Positions 54,845 to 64,000 of a stretch of DNA of 64,000 bases are shown piece after piece. The notes below the pieces were generated by a model. That model saw only the letters and a program-made list of their open reading frames with translations, made no database searches and had not been told where the DNA came from. How positions within the stretch are numbered: position 1 is the first letter of the stretch; each line of letters opens with the position of its first letter. Source of the stretch: Arachis hypogaea (lineage: Eukaryota; Streptophyta; Magnoliopsida; Fabales; Fabaceae); NCBI RefSeq assembly GCF_003086295.3, contig NC_092044.1:191001-255000 (forward strand), given 5' to 3'. A program made the translations under genes and the position numbers.

Positions 54845-55606
54845 TTTTGATTATTAATTCTTGAAAAAGTAGTGTATCTTTTTGTTGTAATTGTTTATAA
54901 GTTACAAGTATATTGTATTGAGTACGGCACAAAAGTTAATAAGATGGAAGAGATATTATTAGAGAACATCTAGCATTGTTTGAGGAAGCGCCTTTTGTTT
55001 AATTCTCTAATACTCTCTTTGTTATATATTGATAAGTCATTTTCTTTTTAATATATTAACAAATGAATGTATCTAATTGTAACTTATATTCACATCCATT
55101 GATTTACAACTATACTGAAATTATCCATAAAAAATAGAGAATATAAGATAATCATGGTTTGATTGATTTGATATGTGCTAATATATAGGTAATAACCCGA
55201 AACAAAAATGTAAGAAAATATATCATACATATGCACTAAGATATCCATCCAAAAACATATTATCAACTTCGTCTCTATTTTGTAAACAAAAATTATTGCT
55301 TCAGTTTCACCAATTATGAAAAATAACTTATGAGGCAAGCATTATTTTACAGATACCATGAACTGAAAGCCCTGTGTACACATTAAATAAAAATAACTCC
55401 AGTCTTGTGAACACCTCTCTCCCATTTTTTGGTGAAAGCTCAAAACAATTTAGAAGCAAAAAAGAAAAGGAAAAGGAAAAAAAGAACCTTAAGCCCTTAA
55501 CGCTTAATACTCCCTAATGAGTAGTTTTGGAAAGCAACAAGACCTTTTGAAGGTTTCTGATATAACATTTTTGTTACCAGCTTCTTCAAATGTCTTCACT
55601 GGAAAA
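54845..55606. other. convergent 3' region PPR / MSR
   Basis: 762 bp between two stop codons in tail-to-tail orientation. It should hold both 3' UTRs. No other feature is seen. Confidence 0.4.
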
Positions 55607-58269
55607 CTAGCAGTAACAAGAATAGGCAAAATGGTTCTTCTTGGATACATATGGAGACAGGAAATTGGAGGCAGAAGCAGATGAATCTTGAATATCAGCT
55701 GGAACCAATATCTGAGTTTTACCAGCACCAATTCTCTTACCAGCTACATTTGCATACAATAGACCCGAGATTGCTGGTACGAAAACATCACTTTGAGAAC
55801 TTATATAGAAGTCGATCACCTTCTCCAATTCAGAATCTTGAGAATCTAAGAACTTTGTCTTCTTATCCGCGGGCATTATGGCTTTCTGCAACAGTTCAGA
55901 GAGAGCTTTTTAAATTCCAAGTAAAAAATTCGAGCACTTCCGCAATTCAATCAAAGAAGAATTGTGTTTAGAGGAGTTTAAGGAAGAATGATAGTCACAC
56001 CTTTGTATATGTTTTAGGAAACAAATCCTTCAGAGAATCAAGGCTGCTATCCCACCTTGATTCAGTCACATAAATTGTGGTATCCTTGTTGAAACCAATT
56101 TTCCTCAAGAACACCGCGATTTCTTGTGCATTGTAGCAGCTCTTTTCTCCATCATTATCAGGTCGGCAACCCTTCTTATCCAACATCTCAACCCTCAAAT
56201 CTACAGCAATAAATTGGCCGTCTGTCTTCCGGCTTAAAGTTTTAAGTCTTTCGACCATTGAGTCAACAAGGTCACGAATTTCCGGCTGCAACTCTAAACT
56301 TCCAAACATTGCTAAGCAAGCAACAGAATCAGTGTCACCTTTTTTCCCTGCCTTTCTCATGTTTATTGTAGGGAAATAAGTTGCAAGCCTTATATTTCCC
56401 TTTGACCTGTAAATTGGTTCAACATGTGTAGCTATATAGTCTTCTGTAACCCGGTTAGGGACCTTTACCACAGCAATGTTCTTTGTTGATATTTGATCAG
56501 GAAGATTCTTTACCACGGCGACAACTCCCTCCATGCTTCTCATGAATACATCAAGATCATAAATGTCCTCAAAGTTCCTGTGCCATATATTATATTAGCC
56601 TTGAATGACAAATCAGAAAATTGCAGCTCATTTAATCGATCATTTCTCAAATTTTAAACCATAAACTTGGCCAGCATGACTCAGAAAATTGGTAAACAAT
56701 TTCCTCCCTGCTCATTTCTTATATCCTAATCTCTTAGAAAATGGAAGTCAGCACTAACTAACCTCTTGTCACCCGGTTGGCTTCCTCGGATGTCAGGGAT
56801 CACTAGGGTTGCCCCAAGACTTCTGGCAACAATCACTGCATCTGCTATCTGAACAATGCAATACCACAAAATTACGAAATCATAATAACAGAACAGCAAA
56901 ACCATCATTCATAGTATATGGTGTAATATTGTACATTATTTTACCATTTAATTGCTAAAATCATACACAAAAATGTCAATCTTTGTTTTGGTAGGGAAGA
57001 GAGTTCATTATAAAAGGGATAATATTGCTGACATTTAACAAATTCATGCACATGTTTACACATTACTGATACAAAATCGCCTCCTCAACAAGTTAAACAA
57101 AATGCTTGAACGATTGAAATGGTACCTGAGATATATGGTACTCCGGCCCATTTGTTAATGAAAAAGTAACATACCCCTCACTCTGCACCCCCATATCTGC
57201 CAACCATTTTCAAAACATGAATCAACAAGGACATAAAGATTGAGGCCATGTTTACATGCTAATTAATACTCATTTTGCTCCAGCTAAAATCGATTTACTA
57301 ATATACAAAATCTCCAAAGTAACATATATTTTGGAGTAGAGCGGGTCGAATACATGATAAATGATACAAGTTCCTAAATAACTTGCTAGTCTTTAGAATC
57401 AAACCTTACCAGACGGTTTAACCCAACATGCTTTTAGCTCATCGGCATCTCCCTTATAAAGACCTAAATTCTTTCTTACATGAGTTCCATCGAACTTTCC
57501 ACTTTCGAAGCTGACTTCATCCGTTACTCCGGGAAGTTTGTCCTTGCAAATCAAATATAACATCAACAATAAATGAATAAATAGATTGTAGTTATGATTA
57601 AATCATTGTGTGCTACTTAACTTCAGAATCCAATAAATGATTAATCCACATCCCAAAAGCTACTTAGCTTTAAGTTCAGCTGATGTGAATTCAATTCACA
57701 ATTTTATTGGAAACATTATCTCCCTTAATAGTCAAACATTGTCTCCTAGTTTTAAAACTAAGGATCTACCTTATCCACAAGCTAAGCAATGTTGTATATA
57801 TACACAAATGTGTTCAAATTTCACTTAATCCCTTTTTCAGCTCAGATCCTCAGCTATTCATTTCACAGTAACTTAGTAGCAGATGGATTAGTATATATGG
57901 ATTGCTAGCTCTACAATACAACCATAAAATCTGTGAATTCTTTGAGTAAAGATGAAAAGCGGAAAAGCAAAAAGATAAAGAGAAAACAAGTTCCCTTCAA
58001 CTTCATGCTTCAGAATGAGTGTGCACATTAGATAAAAGGATAAAAAAGATGATAGCTTTAGCACACAAAGAACACCCCACCCCCCCCCCCCCAAAAAAAA
58101 CAGAAAAAAAAGTTTTTTTTTGAACAATTTTTGGCAAAAGGTGAGAGATAAGAGATATTCTTACTTGAACAGCATCAAAATGGTCTCTTTTGATCATATG
58201 AATGAGCATAACAAACATAGCAAGGGTGAGAATACCAGCCACCACTTGCCTCAAATCCACACCAAACAT
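55607..58269 (-). CDS. MSR: O-fucosyltransferase-like protein, MANNAN SYNTHESIS-RELATED type
   Basis: Six coding exons on the - strand: 58269-58165, 57542-57410, 57196-57126, 56848-56763, 56577-56001, 55885-55607. They give 416 aa. The N-terminus MFGVDLRQVVAGILTL runs into a signal-anchor (about 8-25), so this is a type II Golgi protein. The lumenal part has YVTFSLTNGPEY, GATLVIPDIRGSQPGD, RNFEDIYD, VACLAMFGSLELQPEI, FIAVDLRVEML (the O-fucosyltransferase-like core), SDVFVPAISGLLYANVAGKR and the C-terminal KKNHFAYSCYC. Arabidopsis MSR1/MSR2 promote glucomannan (mannan) synthesis; a true transferase activity has not been settled as far as I know. Start is the ATG at 58269. The first intron contains a C12-A8 homopolymer at about 58081-58100. 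Confidence 0.95.
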
Positions 58270-58931
58270 GTCTGTGTTTTGGATCTTTGCAGTGGAAGAT
58301 TTAGTTCAGAAGAGGAATGTGAGAATGAAGAAGAAGATATTTGGCAGCAAAAATTGAAGCTTTAACAAGAAAGAGGAGTGAGAGAGAAACAGAAAGAAAC
58401 CCACCCCCCAAGTTGGTGTGATTTGCAGTGCTGTCTTCTTACAACTTACACACCACCGACACTTCTCACAACATTATGTGCTTCCTAGATTTAACTAACA
58501 TAATAAAAGTACAAAACCAAATTGTTTAGTTGGGTTTGAACTCATTTGTCCGCTTAACCAGTTACAAAATTTTAAATCAATTTTAAATCTTATATTTTAT
58601 ACGTAATAATTTATTGGTCAATAATAAATTTTTTAAATAAAATTTAAATATATAACAAATTAAAAATGTTGATAAATTTAATTTTTCAATTTAACAGGCA
58701 GTTACAAAAATTTACAGGTTAACTTTTGAACTATACAAACAATTACTTCTTTTATATCTTCATTTTCTTTCTATTTAAAAACTAATTATATATCTTACAA
58801 AAATGTCTAAATACATTAATGATTTTAGTTCATGAATTTGTTCAAATGAACTTTATTTTGGACGGAAGGAAGCATTATACATTTTATTTTTCGCCCTTTA
58901 ATTTAGATTGTCTTAATTTTATTATCTTTAT
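58270..58931. promoter_or_regulatory. MSR promoter and leader region
   Basis: Upstream of MSR on the - strand. The first about 150 bases are purine-rich (pyrimidine-rich on the transcribed strand's leader), typical of a plant 5' UTR. Further out it is AT-rich, with no recognisable motif. Confidence 0.35.
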
Positions 58932-59079
58932 AGAAAAAATGTTAAGTGTATTGAGAATACTAGTATTTTAGTTATTTTAACCGTTGATTTTAATTAATAT
59001 ATATTATATATATCTTTTATAATTTAGATCAACGATTAAAACAAACACTAATATTTTCGGTACGCTTAAAATTCTTTCT
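58932..59079. mobile_element. 148-bp MITE (family M2)
   Basis: Left arm agaaaaaatgttaagtgta... and right arm ...cggtacgcttaaaattcttt are inverted copies with a few mismatches over about 55 bases. The centre is gttgattttaattaatatat. The best-preserved of three copies in the window (also 36119 and 39393). Confidence 0.75.
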
Positions 59080-59864
59080 ATATTATATACATTAGAATTT
59101 TACTGGATCTAGAAAAAGAAAAAGAAAAAAGTGGTTAGATAACATGTCTTTGTATAAAGAATAAAAAATAAAAAAAAAAATTGGATAACATGTTGAGAAT
59201 AAGAGCCGTTGATAAAAACAAATGGACAATTCTGGACAGTTATCATTCATCCCAATTTTCAAGCTCCAGATCCTAAACACGTAGCCACAAATTCAAAAAC
59301 ATCATTTTTTTTAATTGATTGAAAAATGACAATTTGAAATCTACAATTCATAATAAAAATCTTACTAACAAAAAATTACAGTAATACTCCTATGCTTCAA
59401 TAATTCAAACATTGATACATATACGACCAAACATATAAAAAGGGAATAATATTCTTTCTTTTCCTTTTTGTTTATATTATTGTCATTTGTTGATATTACA
59501 TTGTTATGTAGCATGTGGGTGTATAATTCCAATTTTAGATTGATTCATATTTTACTTACGATTCATAATTTATAATTTCTATGTAACATAATTCGAATTA
59601 TACTATTAGTAATTTGAAATTAGCCAATTTAAATTACTATAGATTACGTGTGTAATTCGAATCAACTTGATTCGACTTAGTGTTTGTGTGTAATTTGAAT
59701 TAGCGTGATTCGAATTACATTAAATGTATAATTCGAATTACATAAAAATATGTATCTGATTCATTTATGAATCATTTTTTTTTGTTGATTTGTGAAATTT
59801 TGATGTTTTATTGGCTTATATGAAACATTTATCCTTTTTTTGTATATTTTTTTTACTATTTTAA
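59080..59864. other. intergenic, with repeated attcgaatta words
   Basis: No gene. Between about 59580 and 59750 the words aattcgaatta, gattcgaatta and attcgaattac recur in both orientations (the core is itself palindromic), which suggests a degenerate inverted-repeat element. Confidence 0.4.
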
Positions 59865-60780
59865 CAGCCTACAAAGTACAAATAATTACTAGCTAGTTAG
59901 TGGTATAAAGTAGGGGTGTTCATGACCCAGACCGATTCGACCCAGCTCCAAATCTTTTAGGGACTAATTTGGTGTGATTTTATTGGGTTTAGGGTCGGAT
60001 AAGGGTCTCAAAAATAGACCCGGTCATTATTTCGAGTCAGGTCCGGACCATAGCTCAGGTCACTCGAACTCGACCCGGTGGCTCGGTTATCATACACAAT
60101 TTATATTTTATGTTATTAGTGATGGATTATGGCTATTCTTATGTGAAATTTAAGTATTGTAAACCTTAATATTTTATGTTATTAGTCATTATAAGACTAT
60201 AAGTTAATGTTTTATGTTTAAAATGCATAAGACTTTAGACTAATGCATAATATTGTATTATTTGTATTGATTTAAATATTTGGTGCTATTAGACAATATT
60301 AGTATTGATTGTGGTTATGCTTTAATTTTAGAGAATGGTTGGTTCTTATTATATTTTTCTAAGTGAATTTTACCATGTCAAATAATAGTTGGAGTCTTGA
60401 AAATTTAGATATTTTCACATGCTGGCTTACAAGGAGATAATGTTAACGACCCGGTTTTCACCCGATTTTTTATTCGGTATAATCGTGGCTCGAAAGTGTG
60501 TAAATTTCATCGAATCTACAGTCGGATTTGAGTCTAACAAATAGACCTGATATATATTTCGAATTTATGTCACATCAAATCCGATTTCACTCTGTCATAA
60601 ACACCCCTAGTAAAAAGTAATAAAGTTTAAGTTTCCTAAACTTTAACTATACAAAAAAAAAAAGTGGTATAAAAGTTTAAACTTAATTAGCACATAGACT
60701 GAAAATTTTGTTAACTCCTATAGTAATACTACTTAATTAAACAAAAGAATGATAGGGTTCACGATAAACCTGAGTTTATA
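59865..60780 (+). repeat. third, reversed partial copy of the duplicated promoter block (C'')
   Basis: The reverse complement matches about 6305-6545 and 9965-10200 (shared words: aattactagctagttagtgg; acttaattagcacatagact; actacttaattaaacaaaag). It is interrupted at 59910/60610 by a hAT-like element. It has only one agtagtatta unit where the other two copies have two. Confidence 0.8.
59911..60609. mobile_element. 699-bp non-autonomous hAT-like element
   Basis: TIRs TAGGGGTGTTCATGA (left) and TCATAAACACCCCTA (right; inverted TAGGGGTGTTTATGA) match at 14 of 15 bases. An 8-bp target duplication flanks it, gtataaag (59903-59910) and gtaaaaag (60610-60617), with one mismatch. The empty site is present in copy C' near 10130-10145. 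No transposase frame. TIR and 8-bp duplication fit hAT elements. Confidence 0.85.
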
Positions 60781-62517
60781 GATAGTAACATTAAATTTGA
60801 TTTTGGTAGAGGTGTGAGGGGTCAAGCAAAGTGATGATAAAAAATGTATCCATCAACAAAGACATCACAACCTTTTGTATAGTAGTCATAAAAAATGTCT
60901 TGTGTATATCTAGTTTTCAAGAAGATGAATAATTAGATATCCATCTAATCCGCCACAAAGAATGGCTTTTAAGTTTTAAGTCTACCGCTAAATCCTCGCT
61001 CTCAATTCTAATTTGTTTGTAGAAAATTATTTTGGTGTTATTATTCACAGGAAAATGTGATGTTGTTAATAGTTTATTACTACTTGATACATGATTATTC
61101 TATAGTTGAAACTTGAAAGAAAACAAAGTAAACAATCCTTAATAGTAATTTAATTTGTGGCAGTTACGTGATTCGTTTTTATTTATTCATTTATCCTTAT
61201 TAATATTAGACTATTAGTTTGTTTTATGCTACCATTATCAATACTTCTTAAATATATTTTTTTAAATAAACTCACATTTATATATACTAGTGTATCAATA
61301 GGCATTAATATGTCTAATGACAAGTAATTTATAATTTAATTAAAAAATTTTGGTTCAAATTTTAAAATAAAGCAGTATTTTTTAGGAATTGATTTAATAT
61401 AATAAGTATATATAGATATATTATTTTTGAGAGATAGTATCTTCATATTATAATTTTTATTTAGATGTTTGATGAAATAGATATAATAAACTTAATTTTT
61501 TTTTCAATGGAGACAAATAGAAAAGCTATCACATTAAATAAAAAAAGTAAAAATAAATAACTATTTTAATTTCCACTTTATCGATAAATTAATGGGTGAA
61601 GTTATTGCATACACATGATCCATGATATTGATATTTATATCTTAAATAATTAATTTCTTAATATAAATAATATATAGTTGGGAATATGCATAAAGAGCTA
61701 AGTCTATAATTGAGAGCGGCCGTCAAATCCAAGCTAAGAGAGGAGCACATGAAAAATGTAAGTTTAGGGCCACAAAAATGTCCTATTGTCCCTTTTTTAA
61801 TTTGGAAAAATATGGGGAGTCAATATAATCAATGTATAGTGAGAATATTTTTATAATTAAAATTAAATGATAATTAAATTAATTAATTAATATTTATTTT
61901 TAATTTTAAATTCAATCCAAATAAATAATTTATTATACATATTGTATGAATATTCTATTAATTCTTTGGCAAAATTCTTTTAATTTTTATATTGGAGATA
62001 GACCGAAGTTTTTACTGAAATTGGAGCTAGATATGTTATTTTTGGACGTGAAAGACAATAATAAACAAATCGAAAGGTCGTATTTAAAAATTGTAAATTA
62101 AATTTTTAGATTTGAATTTTAAATTTTTTTTTTTTACAAAATCTATTCACTGATTTGTTTTTTCTTTAAATAAAAGAATTTATCCTACATAAATTGAAGG
62201 CTCAGTTTTATTTTTTTCTAAATTTGAATTTACTTCCTCACAAATCAAATGCTCAATTTTTTTATGCCAACTAATTTGAGCTTCTGATTTATAATTTGAA
62301 ATTAAAAAAATATATCAATATTAATAAAAAATACACTACTAATTTATAACTGAGCACAATACATGCTCATTCTCTATTACTAAAAAAATGAATTCCCATT
62401 GTCCATTTGTTCCTTCTTTTGCTTAAGGTTGCTATTTTTATTATTTGCCTTGTTTTGTTCATAGGAGGCCCCAAAACTTTTCTTTTAATTTCATATAATT
62501 AATGAGTCAATATTTGG

Positions 62518-62575
<58 letters not shown>

Positions 62576-64000
62576 GTATAATTAGAACGTAGATATGGTT
62601 TATTTTAACAATGTGGAAATAATTTTGCACTTTGCGGATGTAGTTAAAAATGACAGTAGAAATTATTAGGTTAAAAATGATATAAAAACTAAGATGCATT
62701 AATTAACTTGATGTGAAATTGATAGTTGTCGTTAAATAATTTAATTAAATTGTCATCTAATAACTTTTAACGGTTAATTTTATATAAAATTAACTGTACT
62801 AAATTTTTACCTAAAAATATTATAAATATGTGTTACAGATATTTTTTAGAGATAAATAGGAGGACAATTATATTAGTCATTATTTATCTTGCTCTGAACT
62901 ATGATAGATTACACACGTGGTTATTGGTAATGACCATTATTATTAGAATATAATAATTATAATGACAATTTAGGACAATATATACGACATTACTGCATCA
63001 TTTTTCCTAGAGCATGATATTATGAATTTATGATTGTTATTATGAAAATTATATTGGTCCATCTTTCATTCTTTCTATCTTATCTGCATCGTTCCTTTTA
63101 GATTTTCCAAAAATAAAAAGAAAGAAAGAAAGAAAAGAAACCGAATACTTTTGAAATACAATAATATAGTCATACCTAACGCAATAATGGAGTTTTCGAA
63201 TTTCTTTAACATAATCGATGTATGTATATTATTGTCTCATACTTTAATTTATAACGGAGAATAGTGGATCTAGATTGAGATCTACATTTTTATTTTAGAT
63301 ACAAGTTTGAGATCTACTGTATTTTATATAATTCTATGGATAGTAACAAACAACATGTGTAGTTGCTATTTAGTTTTAGCGAAAAAAATCAAAATTATAT
63401 AAAATAATATTTGAAAAAAAGAAGAGGTTGTAACCAATCAGTGAAGACAAGGATTTGGTCATGCCGTGGACTGCGGGTGAAGTGTCATATGCCGCTCATT
63501 TCATTAATTAATCAACTAATTAGTAAACATTAAACAAAGATTAACAAACATGATGTTAGGGTTAGTGTATGTATATATACTCCCAAAAATTAATGAAGGT
63601 TTGGTAGGGCAGGTACTCAGATTAGGACTTGCTACCTGAATCCTTCAACTGTGATTACTTTTATTATTATTTTTATGACGTGTGCTTTAAGAAAACCTAT
63701 TCATATTCCCAATGCCACTCATTTCTCATTCATTACCTCCTTTTTTTTCTTCATTAGAAAATAATTCATGCTGATTAAGATTGCCAAGTTTCATGATCCG
63801 GTCAACTATATGTATAAAACAAGGAATTAAGTGCCGATACATAGTTTTCATGAAAACACTACTATAAAAGGAGTATTATATATCTTACCAAAATATGCAA
63901 TTTTTGTGTCATCTTAATGTTATGATTCTATATTTATATATATAAGATAAGATATATACTTTATCGTCACTTAGACTAAATGTTGAGTGAAAGTTCGATT
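60781..64000. other. intergenic, no gene seen
   Basis: AT-rich throughout with only short frames. It contains a long (TA)n microsatellite at 62518-62569 and a few less AT-rich patches (about 61710-61790 and 63420-63510) with no splice or family support. Nothing further is recognised. Confidence 0.4.
62518..62569. repeat. (TA)n microsatellite
   Basis: About 25 TA dinucleotides in an uninterrupted run, likely highly variable. Confidence 0.9.

Overview
This is nuclear DNA from a flowering plant, probably a legume and most likely Arachis (peanut). The plant origin rests on seven well-formed multi-exon genes of plant-specific or plant-typical families, mostly GT-AG introns, very AT-rich spacers, and many LTR, MULE, Helitron and MITE remnants. 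The legume/Arachis suggestion rests only on the look of the repeats (a gypsy-type LTR at the left edge, a MuDR-like N-terminal fragment, several short inverted-repeat elements); no search was run.

Layout. 1-1500: gypsy-type LTR debris. 1521-2892 and 10258-11503: two copies of a roughly 1.3 kb LTR-like repeat. 3176-4162 (-): three 3' exons of an unrecognised gene. 5087-6060 (-): a small gene for an acidic 122-aa protein with a 5'-UTR intron. Its promoter, first exon and much of the intron are duplicated at 9215-10216, with a Helitron-type helicase relic between the copies. 11504-13003: a deleted copia element inserted in a MuDR-like gene fragment. 14735-17979 (+): five-KH-domain RNA-binding protein. 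19346-21828 (-): TIFY-CCT-GATA factor (ZML type). 25177-30349 (+): Golgi alpha-1,2-mannosidase I (MNS1/2 type). 31618-35108 (+): ZnT9-like cation diffusion facilitator (MTPC4 type). 41282-52513 (+): autoinhibited Ca2+-ATPase closest to ACA9, 33 coding exons. 53220-54844 (+): mitochondrial-type PPR protein. 55607-58269 (-): MSR-type O-fucosyltransferase-like protein. The right end (58.3-64 kb) holds only repeats, including a reverse-oriented third copy of part of the duplicated promoter that is split by a 699-bp hAT-like element with an 8-bp target duplication.

How the genes relate. KH, ZML, MNS, MTPC4, ACA9 and MSR are neighbours in the same neighbourhoods of Arabidopsis (At1g51580-At1g51630 and At3g21160-At3g21190, from memory). 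The window therefore looks like an anciently collinear block whose ancestral content is split between two Arabidopsis duplicates. The genes do not form a pathway. MNS trims N-glycans and MSR assists mannan synthesis in the Golgi; ACA9 and MTPC4 move divalent metal ions.

Coding models were built by hand from reading-frame continuity and splice sites, and every multi-exon model closes in frame. I saw no novel biochemical system. The most unusual structures are the duplicated alternative promoter, the degenerate first KH domain, two GC-AG introns in the Ca2+-ATPase, and the nested transposon insertions.
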